A stretch of 23,069 nucleotides of DNA, taken from an uncultured Aeromonadales bacterium (GTDB lineage: Bacteria; Pseudomonadota; Gammaproteobacteria; Enterobacterales; Succinivibrionaceae). The notes beneath the pieces are model-generated. The model was not told the origin of the DNA and searched no databases. It saw nothing but the letters and a program-made list of their open reading frames with translations. A program made the position numbers and the translations under genes. Positions 15,569-22,808 of the stretch are shown piece after piece. Positions within the stretch are counted from its first letter, which is position 1. Every line of letters begins with the position of its first letter. Location of the stretch: contig CADBNP010000185.1 in NCBI GenBank assembly GCA_902796095.1, positions 1 to 23,069 on the forward strand, written 5' to 3'.

Positions 15569-16366
15569 TCACTGATTGAAGAAAACCATGGAGGCATAGC
15601 CGGCAGTATTTTTAATATTATACTTGTTTCCGGTAGTCTGATATGAAATCAGCCGCGGTCGCCAGTAGTGATTTTCTGCCAGCTGTATAAGACTGTTGAG
15701 GGCAGCGTAGCAGTTGCTCTGAACATTTCTGATGGAACTGTCCAGTGCAATGATTTTCGAAATGGTTTCTGAATCAAGTGATTTTGATTCCCGGATGGAA
15801 AGAGAGTGACTCAGACCGCCGCACAGTATAATCAGACTTCCATTATCGATAAGCAGTTCAATAATCTCGATCAGTTCATCCATGTCAGCTTTTTTGTATG
15901 CGACGGGAATTATAGGCAGCATGTATTCGGCGGTCATATCCGCAATTATGGGAAGATTGTATGAAAGATCGCACAGTTCAAAAAAATCCGTGGAAACACT
16001 GGAGATCTGTGTACTTGTATTCAGTTTCATGACAGCGTCGCGCAGCTCCGGCTCCAGCACCATCGAGAATTCCGTTATTTCATTACGAAATACGGCATCG
16101 CTGTCCGGCAGATATATTCCTGCTGCAACTTTCGGATGTGCGGCACCGATAACCACCACTCGCTTGTAGCTGTTGAATTTTGTTATCTGCCTCAGAGTCT
16201 GCACCACCATGAGCGAACACATTTCACTGCTGGCTACCGGCATGAAAAGAGCCTTGACGCTGTTTGATTCCACAACATCGAATTCCTGCGTCTTCGCGGC
16301 AAGCCAGTTTTCAAGGCTTTCTCTGGAAAACTCCGATTCCTTTAGTCCTATTTTTGGTAATTTCAT
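15569..16366 (-). CDS. Divergent MEMO1-family (AmmeMemoRadiSam system protein B-like) protein
   Basis: This 265-residue protein fits the MEMO fold best at its C-terminal half: GLSHSLS (184-190), LDSETISKIIALD, NCYAAL (218-223) and Y242-QTTGN followed by GYASMVFF. The N-terminal half has VVVIGAAHPKV (70-80), matching the family's GxSHH stretch. In MEMO1 a metal is held by His49 (HAGY motif), His81 and Cys244; here His77 and Cys219 align but the HAGY position is PVASSE (V44), and the Asp of the SSDxSH motif is Gly184. The family belongs to the dioxygenase LigB-like fold; its bacterial reaction is unknown. I chose the ATG at 16366 (GGAG 8 nt upstream). It is the first gene of a likely two-gene operon with the Hfq-like gene. 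The family call is moderate because the divergence is strong. Confidence 0.62.
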   Translation of the reverse strand: MKLPKIGLKESEFSRESLENWLAAKTQEFDVVESNSVKALFMPVASSEMCSLMVVQTLRQITKFNSYKRVVVIGAAHPKVAAGIYLPDSDAVFRNEITEFSMVLEPELRDAVMKLNTSTQISSVSTDFFELCDLSYNLPIIADMTAEYMLPIIPVAYKKADMDELIEIIELLIDNGSLIILCGGLSHSLSIRESKSLDSETISKIIALDSSIRNVQSNCYAALNSLIQLAENHYWRPRLISYQTTGNKYNIKNTAGYASMVFFNQ

Positions 16367-16485
16367 CCAGGAAACTCCGCAAAACAAAAAACACCCGGTC
16401 AGGACTTTTTTCTGTTCCTGATGAGCGATCTTTTTTGAACAACCCTGCAACTTATTCGAGGGGGTGATCGTTTAACCTTAGGGTG

Positions 16486-16491
16486 ATTATA
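16486..16491 (-). promoter_or_regulatory. Candidate -10 element for the MEMO-like/Hfq-like operon
   Basis: A perfect TATAAT reads on the minus strand about 115 nt before the MEMO-like ATG. No good -35 match is seen, so the promoter may need an activator. Confidence 0.45.
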
Positions 16492-16547
16492 GAGCAGATT
16501 CTGAGAAAATAATCCATGAGGTTGTAAAGTTACTCTTTTCATCACTG

Positions 16548-16672
16548 TATAATATTCTGATTTGTGATCTGTATTTTACTTTTACGACGATTTCAGTCAC
16601 AATTCATTTTTTGCTAATTCATCAAGAAATGCGAGTTAAGAAACGATCCTGACGGCTGATAACTGTTACAAT
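16548..16672 (+). promoter_or_regulatory. Candidate promoters for the GGDEF gene
   Basis: Two -10 boxes are visible: TATAAT at 16548-16553 (with TTGTAA 20 nt upstream, a long spacer) and the extended -10 TGTTACAAT at 16664-16672. The second lies about 110 nt before the start and is the better candidate. Confidence 0.35.
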
Positions 16673-16781
16673 CGTTAGGAGCGGTTTATCGCCGTATGAT
16701 GATTAAATTGCCGTTTTAGTTTTTTCTTTTTGCCCAGTTTTCTCTGGCACGCAGTTTTCTCTGGAAAGGGTGTATTTGTTT

Positions 16782-17813
16782 ATGGCTTCACTTCAAGACA
16801 AAAGTGAGTATGAAAAATCAAGCATAGTTTTGAAAAAAGCTCTGACCCTGATGGTTAAGAACCGAATTCCTCCTAATCCGAATCATTACTCTGTGTGGTA
16901 TACATTTGTTGACAAGTCCAACTTTGATTTGTGCAGGGAAATGTCTGATGTCATCGCCCGTGGTTTCTGCACGGAAACCAAAAGCAGGGAACTTTACAAC
17001 AAATATATCGCTTCAGAAAGCGAAAAGTCTCTTGAACTTATCAAGAGGGACCTGGAAAAGATGGTCTGTGAGATGAGCTCTTCAATTACTGACGCTTCGG
17101 CTGGAACAGCTTTGTTCCAGAGTAAAATCAGTACGTCGTTTGATAAACTGAAAAAGGCAGAGAACGGCGGTCTGACCATTGAGGAGACAATGTCCGTAAT
17201 GCATGAGATGGTCAAGAATTCAAAAGAGGTGGCAAAAAATGTTGAAATGTTTTCCCGCCAGCTCAGTAAAGCCCAGACCGAGATCAGTGAGCTTAAGGAT
17301 CAGATTTCCCTGTTTCAGAAGGATGCATCCACTGATGCTCTGACTGATCTTCTGAACAGAAGATCCTTTGAAGTAGATCTGAATTCTCTTGGTGAAAGGG
17401 ATTTGCCGTTTTCAATCATAATGTGCGATATCGATTACTTTAAGAGACTGAATGATACCTACGGACATCAGGTTGGTGATATTGCACTTAAGATGGTGGC
17501 CAGGGTATTTAATGAAAAAACAAGGGAATCGGCCATGGCATACAGATATGGCGGAGAGGAGTTTGTAATGCTTCTTCCTGAGACTCCGGTAAGTATTGCC
17601 CGTCAGATTGCTGATTCCATGAGGCGGAGAATAGAGAAACTCAGTATTATTATCAAGGAGACGGGAACAAAAGTAAGTAATGTGACAGCATCCTTCGGCG
17701 TTGCCGCTTCTGACGGGAGTGAATCTCCGTCTGTTGCTGTCAAGCAGGCGGATCTGCAGCTGTACGAAGCTAAAAGACTGGGACGCAACAGAGTGATGCC
17801 GATGTCTATCTGA
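16782..17813 (+). CDS. Soluble diguanylate cyclase (GGDEF) with N-terminal helical domain
   Basis: This 343-residue cytoplasmic protein makes c-di-GMP from two GTP. The N-terminal region (1-180) is helical and carries the RIPPNPNHYSVWYTFV pattern seen in front of many proteobacterial GGDEF domains, followed by a probable coiled coil (about 140-180) that could drive dimerisation. The GGDEF domain begins at DASTDALTDLLNRRSF (181-196), has the metal site CDIDYFKRLNDTYGHQ (215-230), the active motif RYGGEEF (255-261) and ends in LYEAKRLGRNRV. The inhibitory I-site RxxD reads RESA (248-251), so product feedback is probably lost. No membrane segment or EAL domain is present. I chose the ATG at 16782, with AAGGG 11 nt upstream, over the GTG at 16770. 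Confidence 0.92.
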   Translation: MASLQDKSEYEKSSIVLKKALTLMVKNRIPPNPNHYSVWYTFVDKSNFDLCREMSDVIARGFCTETKSRELYNKYIASESEKSLELIKRDLEKMVCEMSSSITDASAGTALFQSKISTSFDKLKKAENGGLTIEETMSVMHEMVKNSKEVAKNVEMFSRQLSKAQTEISELKDQISLFQKDASTDALTDLLNRRSFEVDLNSLGERDLPFSIIMCDIDYFKRLNDTYGHQVGDIALKMVARVFNEKTRESAMAYRYGGEEFVMLLPETPVSIARQIADSMRRRIEKLSIIIKETGTKVSNVTASFGVAASDGSESPSVAVKQADLQLYEAKRLGRNRVMPMSI

Positions 17814-17892
17814 GAAGAACGGGTGTTTAATGGACTTTATCTTATGATCTGTCTAAGTTCTGTCCATACAGAGCATGCGGTGTAAAAAACTG

Positions 17893-17921
17893 TTGACACA
17901 TAAAAGTAAAAATAGTTTAAT
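17893..17921 (+). promoter_or_regulatory. Sigma-70 promoter of the tRNA cluster
   Basis: TTGACA (17893-17898) and TTTAAT (17916-17921) are separated by exactly 17 nt. The predicted start lies a few bases before the first tRNA. Confidence 0.8.
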
Positions 17922-17931
17922 AGTCAGCGTT

Positions 17932-18007
17932 GCCCAGGTAGCTCAGTTGGTAGAGCAGGGGACTGAAAATCCCCGTGTCAGCGGTTCAATCCCGTTCCTG
18001 GGCACCA
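17932..18007 (+). tRNA. tRNA-Phe (GAA), first copy
   Basis: A full 76-nt cloverleaf is present: acceptor GCCCAGG/CCTGGGC, D arm GCTC/GAGC, anticodon stem GGGGA/TCCCC with loop CTGAAAA (anticodon GAA), T arm with GGTTCAATCC and an encoded ACCA end. It closely follows E. coli tRNA-Phe. Confidence 0.97.
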
Positions 18008-18013
18008 TTCAAT

Positions 18014-18089
18014 GCCGGCTTAGCTCAGTTGGTAGAGCAACTGATTTGTAATCAGTGGGTCATCAGTTCGAGTCCGATAGCCGGCACCA
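18014..18089 (+). tRNA. tRNA-Thr (TGT)
   Basis: A 76-nt cloverleaf is present: acceptor GCCGGCT/AGCCGGC, anticodon stem ACTGA/TCAGT with loop TTTGTAA (anticodon TGT, reading ACA), T loop GTTCGAGTC and an encoded ACCA end. It starts 6 nt after the first tRNA-Phe, so the two share a transcript. Confidence 0.97.
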
Positions 18090-18101
18090 TTTTTCTTAGG
18101 C

Positions 18102-18177
18102 GGCCAGATAGCTCAGTCGGTAGAGCAGGGGACTGAAAATCCCCGTGTCAGCGGTTCGATCCCGTTTCTGGCCACCA
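18102..18177 (+). tRNA. tRNA-Phe (GAA), second copy with a different acceptor stem
   Basis: The body from the D stem through the T arm is almost identical to the first tRNA-Phe, including the GGGGA/TCCCC stem and the CTGAAAA loop. The acceptor stem is GGCCAGA/TCTGGCC rather than GCCCAGG/CCTGGGC, with compensating changes on both sides. The CCA end is encoded. Confidence 0.96.
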
Positions 18178-18358
18178 CCTGCTGTATCTCCCTGTTGTTC
18201 TCGCTTCTGTTTTCCTGTCTGCAGTTTCGGATTTCCTGTTGTTTTTTTGAACGGCATGAAAGGCACGGTCTGGTTTTCCCGCTTGTCCTGCCTTGTTTTA
18301 CTGATTCTCGCTCCTGTATTTTTATTTTTTGTGGCATTCATGACTGCCGAGGCCTTTT

Positions 18359-20578
18359 ATGATAGATGAAGAAATTAAAACTTTTGTGAAAGAACAGCTT
18401 TCCCCAGCAGTTCGAAAAAACAGACTCTCTTTTGACGGTTTAAAAAAGGAACTGAAAAGCAGGTTTGGTATTAACTATAAACATTTTTTCTCTTTGTTTC
18501 AGGAACTGTCCGCTGAACTTAACATCGGTATCAGGGGTAATCCTCCTCAGGATTCACTGAGAGTTTATGAAGATTCGGAACTGTCTTCCGCTACAGTTCT
18601 CTCCTGTGGAGTGAATGACGCCGTGCTGACCTGCGAGGACGGAACTACCCGCAAGGTTCATACCTCAACGTATTTCGGCGGACTTATTGATGGTGACCGA
18701 GTCCTTTACACTGCAGACAAAAATGACTTTCTGATCTTTATCAAGGTGATAAAACCTGCCGAACGGAGAATAGTGTGCAGGATCAGTGAAAACAGTTCCG
18801 GTGACTGTGAACTTTATCCTGAAAATGAGAGAAAGTACCCGAATATTATAATTCTGCCTGATCATGAACTTCATTTGATGGATTCAAAACTGGTATCGGT
18901 GCAGATTACGGAACGCACACCGAAGAAAAGCGAATTGTCTCCGTATTATTTCAGAGGTACTGTAGTTGACGTTTTTGATTCAGACGATCATCTTGATTCC
19001 AGAATAAAGATAGCAATGGCTGAGCACGGCATATCATATGTATGGCCGGAGGAAGTTAAAAGACAGACGGAAAATATTCCGGACGAGGTAAAGTCGGAAG
19101 ATATGGCAGGAAGAAGGGATCTGACAGGTATTCCTCTGTTTACCATTGACGGTGACGATGCCAGGGATTTTGATGATGCCGTATTCTGTGAACCTCTGAA
19201 GAGGGAAGAAGGAGGCTGGAAACTTTATGTTGCCATAGCCGATGTATCCTATTACGTCAGGATCGGAACGCCTCTTGATCGTGAAGCATACAAAAGAGGA
19301 AATTCAGTATATTTTCCGACTTACGTTGTTCCCATGCTGCCGGAAAAACTTTCTAATGGATTGTGTTCCCTTAATCCGAAAGTGAACCGTCTGTGCATGA
19401 CCTGCGAGATGATTATTGCAAGGAACGGTACCCTTGAATCCTTCAGATTTTATCCTGCAGTCATGTTTTCTCATGCCCGTCTCACATATAACAAGGTTCA
19501 CGGCATGCTGGAGGGGGATACCGCTCTTATTGAGGAATTTGGCGATATCTATCCTCATGTGGTCAATCTTTACGAAATGTACAGAGCCATGGACGGGGCC
19601 AGAAAGAGAAGAGGAGTCATAGAATTCGAAAGTGAGGAAATGAGATTTTTCTTCGATGAGAATATGAAGGTAGAGGATATGATGGTGGAGCCCCGTCATG
19701 AATCTCACAAGATGATTGAGGAGTGCATGATTGCAGCCAATGTGGCGGCGGCGACATTTATTACTGAGCACCGGTACAAGACTCTTTTCAGAATACATCC
19801 CCGTCCTGCCGAAGCCAAGGTGGATGAGTTCAGAAATATTATTTCACGATACGGTCTGACTCTTTCCGGTGATGCGGTTCCAGAGCCGTCAGATTATGCT
19901 CATTTTTTGAAGTCCGTTTCTGAACGTCCGGATGCCGCTGTTTTTGAAACTCTGATGCTCCGTTCTCTGGCAAAGGCTGTGTATTCACCTGAAAACTGCG
20001 GACATTATGCACTGGCACTTGAGAATTACGCTCATTTTACATCTCCGATCCGAAGATATCCGGATCTTATGCTTCATCGTGAAATCAAGTATTTCCTGGC
20101 CTGTGATGAACACTCTGAAATTCAGGATGGCTGTAAAACTCCAATCGGCGGCTTCCATTATGAACTGAACAGACTTGGATCTGCCGGTATTCAGTGTTCA
20201 GAAACTGAAAGAAATGCTGATGAGGCTTCCCATCAGGTTGATAACTGGCTGAAATGCGAGTTCATGAAAGACAAAATAGGAATGACGTTTTCCGGTGTAA
20301 TAACCAATGTTGCTCCTTTTGGTATTTTTGTGCGTCTGGATCAGTGGTCTATTGACGGTCTGGTTTATGTGGGAAATCTCGGAGCTGACTACTTTACAGT
20401 AACGGATCCCGTCAGCATAGTCGGCTCGGCCACCGGGATATCCTATGTTGTAGGAGACAGGGTGGATGTCATTATCGACAGCATAGATCCGGATTCAGGC
20501 AGAATACAGCTCCTTCTGACCAGTGAATACAGGGATCTTACCTATAAGAAGAAAAAGGCCAGAAAGGAAAACAACTGA
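18359..20578 (+). CDS. rnr: Ribonuclease R
   Basis: RNase R is a processive 3'-5' exoribonuclease able to degrade structured RNA. The 739-residue protein has an N-terminal helix-turn-helix and cold-shock-like region (1-250), the RNB catalytic domain beginning at about 260 with the metal-binding IDGDDARDFDDAV (Asp264, 270, 272 and 273), SYVRIGTPLD, HFTSPIRRYPDL, and a C-terminal S1 domain (GMTFSGVITNVAPFGIFVRLD). E. coli RNase R is 813 residues; this one stops just after S1 with a short KKKKARKENN, so it lacks the long Lys-rich tail that in E. coli governs tmRNA-SmpB interaction and stability. GAGG lies 6 nt before the ATG. It follows the tRNA cluster without a clear terminator and precedes rlmB. 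Confidence 0.96.
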   Translation: MIDEEIKTFVKEQLSPAVRKNRLSFDGLKKELKSRFGINYKHFFSLFQELSAELNIGIRGNPPQDSLRVYEDSELSSATVLSCGVNDAVLTCEDGTTRKVHTSTYFGGLIDGDRVLYTADKNDFLIFIKVIKPAERRIVCRISENSSGDCELYPENERKYPNIIILPDHELHLMDSKLVSVQITERTPKKSELSPYYFRGTVVDVFDSDDHLDSRIKIAMAEHGISYVWPEEVKRQTENIPDEVKSEDMAGRRDLTGIPLFTIDGDDARDFDDAVFCEPLKREEGGWKLYVAIADVSYYVRIGTPLDREAYKRGNSVYFPTYVVPMLPEKLSNGLCSLNPKVNRLCMTCEMIIARNGTLESFRFYPAVMFSHARLTYNKVHGMLEGDTALIEEFGDIYPHVVNLYEMYRAMDGARKRRGVIEFESEEMRFFFDENMKVEDMMVEPRHESHKMIEECMIAANVAAATFITEHRYKTLFRIHPRPAEAKVDEFRNIISRYGLTLSGDAVPEPSDYAHFLKSVSERPDAAVFETLMLRSLAKAVYSPENCGHYALALENYAHFTSPIRRYPDLMLHREIKYFLACDEHSEIQDGCKTPIGGFHYELNRLGSAGIQCSETERNADEASHQVDNWLKCEFMKDKIGMTFSGVITNVAPFGIFVRLDQWSIDGLVYVGNLGADYFTVTDPVSIVGSATGISYVVGDRVDVIIDSIDPDSGRIQLLLTSEYRDLTYKKKKARKENN

Positions 20579-20691
20579 TCACTGAACTTCTTTTGTTAGT
20601 GCCCTGCAGTGATTTGCCCGGGCTGTTTTGGCACGCTGTTGTTTTTTGCAGGAGGCAGGATCGCGGCGTGATGTTTTGAAGAGAGAAATTT

Positions 20692-21435
20692 ATGGACAAT
20701 GATATTGTATATGGCATTCATCCTGTGTCAGCTGTTCTTGAGAGTGAGCCGGAGAATATTTTAAGTGTCTGGCTTCTTGAGAGCAGTGAGAACAGAGCCA
20801 GGGAACTGGCGGAAAGTCTGGAGAATCTTGGGCTTAAAATCCAGAAAGTAAAACGAAAGACTCTTGATTCCATTACAGACGGTGCCAACCATCAAGGAAT
20901 AGTCATCAGGATCAGAGCTTCAAAGCAGGCAGGAGAAAATGAACTGCTGGATCTGATATCCGGTGCGGAGAAGCCTTTTATCCTGGTTCTTGACGATGTA
21001 ACAGATCCGCATAACCTGGGTGCATGTCTGAGAAGTGCCGACGGTGCGGGTGTGACAGCGGTGGTGGTTTCCAGAGATCATGCAGCTGGACTAAACGGAA
21101 CTGTCCGCAAGGTTGCATGCGGTGCGGCGGAGAATGTACCATTCTTTACGGTTACGAATTTATCAAGGACTCTCAAGGCATTAAAGGAGCTTGGTGTCTG
21201 GATTATAGGTACTGCCGGAGAGGCGGAGAAGCTTGTCTATGAAGCGGATCTTTCCGGTCCGGTAGCACTTGTTATGGGAGCTGAGGACAGGGGAATGCGC
21301 AGACTTACACGGGAGACCTGCGATGATCTGGTGAAACTGCCCATGAACGGCAGCGTTTCAAGTCTGAATGTTTCAGTTGCCACCGGTATTGTTCTTTATG
21401 AGGCCGTGAGACAGCGTATGTTTAAGGTGAAATAA
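20692..21435 (+). CDS. rlmB: 23S rRNA (guanosine-2'-O-)-methyltransferase RlmB
   Basis: RlmB is a SPOUT/TrmH-family enzyme that methylates the ribose of G2251 in the P-loop of 23S rRNA. The 247-residue protein has the N-terminal substrate-binding domain (VYGIHPVSAVLE) and the three SPOUT motifs: DDVTDPHNLGACLRSADGAG (101-120, Asn108 and Arg114), LVMGAEDRGMRR (193-204, Glu198) and LPMNGSVSSLNVSVATGIVL (216-235) that form the knotted SAM site. The order rnr-rlmB-rpsF is the usual gammaproteobacterial one. The start at 20692 has a purine-rich AGAGAG upstream. The 113-nt gap behind rnr has a GTGCC/GGCAC dyad but no convincing terminator, so the two may be co-transcribed. Confidence 0.95.
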   Translation: MDNDIVYGIHPVSAVLESEPENILSVWLLESSENRARELAESLENLGLKIQKVKRKTLDSITDGANHQGIVIRIRASKQAGENELLDLISGAEKPFILVLDDVTDPHNLGACLRSADGAGVTAVVVSRDHAAGLNGTVRKVACGAAENVPFFTVTNLSRTLKALKELGVWIIGTAGEAEKLVYEADLSGPVALVMGAEDRGMRRLTRETCDDLVKLPMNGSVSSLNVSVATGIVLYEAVRQRMFKVK

Positions 21436-21473
21436 CATCTGAAAAAAAATTTTTGTACCGGATCATATTTTGA

Positions 21474-21502
21474 TTGCATTTTACTCATATTCTGTATAGA
21501 AT
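21474..21502 (+). promoter_or_regulatory. Sigma-70 promoter of rpsF-rpsR-rplI
   Basis: TTGCAT (21474-21479) and TAGAAT (21497-21502) are separated by 17 nt. The predicted start near 21509 gives a structured leader of about 77 nt. Confidence 0.6.
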
Positions 21503-21509
21503 TGCGACC

Positions 21510-21560
21510 GTCAGTTGTAGTTAGTTCCTTGCCTAGACGTGGATGACTGACTCCACTACA
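21510..21560 (+). promoter_or_regulatory. Structured leader of the rpsF operon (candidate S6:S18 control element)
   Basis: GTCAGTTGT (21510-21518) can pair with ATGACTGAC (21543-21551), with two G-U pairs, around a 24-nt apical region. A competing helix TGTAGT (21516-21521)/ACTACA (21555-21560) overlaps it. S6:S18 leader motifs are known upstream of rpsF in many bacteria; membership here is inferred from position and structure only. Confidence 0.4.
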
Positions 21561-21585
21561 GGCTAATTATCCATAAGGGGCATAT

Positions 21586-21987
21586 ATGCGTCATTATGAA
21601 ATTGTTTTTTTGGTTCACCCTGATCAGAGTGAGCAGGTTCCAGGAATGATCGATCGCTACAAGGCTTTGATTGAGAAGGACGGCGGCAAGATTCACCGTC
21701 TGGAGAATTGGGGTCGTATGCAGCTCGCATATCCTATTGATAAACTGCGCAAGGCTAATTATGTTCTTATGAACGTTGAGGCTGATCGCAAGACCATTGA
21801 TGAACTCGAGTCCAACTTCCGCTATAACGATGCTGTTATTCGTAACCTCATCATGCATGTCAAGTCTGCCATTACCACACAGTCCTGCATCCTTAGCGAT
21901 CGCAAGGAGCGTGAAGAGCGCAAGTATCGCAATGATGCTGTAGCTGCTGCAGAACAGCAGGCTCAGCAGGCAGAATCAAGCAACTAA
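21586..21987 (+). CDS. rpsF: 30S ribosomal protein S6
   Basis: S6 binds 16S rRNA together with S18 in the platform of the small subunit. The 133-residue sequence begins MRHYEIVFLVHPDQSEQVPGM in the usual S6 manner and contains GKIHRLENWGRMQLAYPI and NFRYNDAVIRNLIMHV. The C-terminal tail is acidic and glutamine/alanine-rich (EQQAQQAE), comparable to the tail that RimK glutamylates in E. coli, although the terminal residues differ. AAGGGG lies upstream of the ATG. It is the first gene of rpsF-rpsR-rplI. Confidence 0.98.
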   Translation: MRHYEIVFLVHPDQSEQVPGMIDRYKALIEKDGGKIHRLENWGRMQLAYPIDKLRKANYVLMNVEADRKTIDELESNFRYNDAVIRNLIMHVKSAITTQSCILSDRKEREERKYRNDAVAAAEQQAQQAESSN

Positions 21988-22002
21988 TACCGGAGGAAAA
22001 TT

Positions 22003-22245
22003 ATGGCTCATTATTTTCATCATCGCAACAAGCTTGGCCGCGGTGCCGGCGAGGCAGAATGCACAGTTGACTACAAGGATATCAATACTCTGAAGAATTA
22101 CATTACAGAGTCTGGAAAGATTGTTCCTAGTCGTATTACCAACACATCTGCAAAGTATCAGAGAGAGTTAGCACGTGCTATCAAGCGTGCCCGCTACTTG
22201 GCTTTACTCCCATATACAGATCTGCATGCAACTAGCAACAGATAA
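22003..22245 (+). CDS. rpsR: 30S ribosomal protein S18
   Basis: S18 pairs with S6 on the platform of the 30S subunit. The 80-residue protein has the conserved block from YKDINTLKNYITESGKIVP through RARYLALLPYT. The N-terminal segment (HRNKLGRGAGEAECTVDY) differs from the E. coli RRRKFCRFTAEG form. It begins 15 nt after rpsF with CGGAGG as ribosome-binding site, so there is no room for priB, which lies between these genes in E. coli. Confidence 0.98.
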   Translation: MAHYFHHRNKLGRGAGEAECTVDYKDINTLKNYITESGKIVPSRITNTSAKYQRELARAIKRARYLALLPYTDLHATSNR

Positions 22246-22297
22246 TTGCAATCTGGTTCGGGTTGGCCTAACTCAACATTATTAACGAGGAAAGGTA

Positions 22298-22750
22298 ATG
22301 GAAGTTATTTTATTAGATAAGATTGCCCATTTGGGTACTTTAGGTGATAAGGTTAAGGTTAAGAGCGGTTATGCCCGTAACTATCTTATCCCTCAGAAGA
22401 AGGCTGTTCTTGCAACCGAGAAGAATATCAGTGAATTCGAGGCAAGAAAGGCAGAGCTGGAAAAGAAGATTGCTGATGAACTGGCTGCTGCTCAGGCACG
22501 TGCCGAGAAGATTCAGGCTATCGGCAGTGTTACTATCAAGGCAACCGCAGGTGATGAAGGTAAACTTTTCGGTTCTGTAGGCACCAAGGATATTGCTGAT
22601 GCTGTTACCGCAGCCGGAGCAGAGGTTCAGAAGCGTGAAGTTCATCTGAACAACGGTCTCCTGCGTAATGTCGGCGAGTATGATATTGCTCTGCAGCTGC
22701 ATTCTGAAGTTACAGTAAATATCAAGGTTTGCATCGTACCTGAAAAGTAA
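22298..22750 (+). CDS. rplI: 50S ribosomal protein L9
   Basis: L9 binds 23S rRNA near the base of the L1 stalk and extends from the 50S subunit. The 150-residue protein has the N-terminal signature LGTLGDKVKVKSGYARNYLIP, a long central helix (about 41-75) and a C-terminal domain with GDEGKLFGSVGTKDIADAV. The length matches E. coli L9 (149). A strong GAGGAAAGG site precedes the ATG, and the gene is 52 nt behind rpsR as the last gene of the operon. Confidence 0.98.
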   Translation: MEVILLDKIAHLGTLGDKVKVKSGYARNYLIPQKKAVLATEKNISEFEARKAELEKKIADELAAAQARAEKIQAIGSVTIKATAGDEGKLFGSVGTKDIADAVTAAGAEVQKREVHLNNGLLRNVGEYDIALQLHSEVTVNIKVCIVPEK

Positions 22751-22778
22751 TATTATCCTGTTTCATTTATTCATTTTG

Positions 22779-22808
22779 CGGGGGTCTCTGGATCCCCGTT
22801 TCTGCTTT
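22779..22808 (+). terminator. Probable terminator of the rpsF-rpsR-rplI operon
   Basis: CGGGGGTC pairs with GATCCCCG (one G-U) around a TCTG loop, followed by TTTCTGCTTT. The stem is strong; the U tract is interrupted. Confidence 0.68.

Larger units (their letters stand above)
16367..16781. other. Divergent promoter region between the MEMO-like and GGDEF genes
   Basis: No gene is seen. The region has a perfect minus-strand TATAAT (16486-16491) and plus-strand -10 candidates at 16548-16553 and 16664-16672. In the MEMO-like leader a weak hairpin (TCAGGA/TCCTGA) is followed seven bases later by a run of T on the minus strand, a possible attenuator. Confidence 0.45.

Noticed and set aside
18096..18341. 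Minus-strand frame across the third tRNA encoding a protein with RDRTADTGIFSPLLYRLSY
   Set aside because: It is the reverse translation of a tRNA gene, a well-known spurious protein pattern; the tRNA-Phe on the plus strand explains the sequence.
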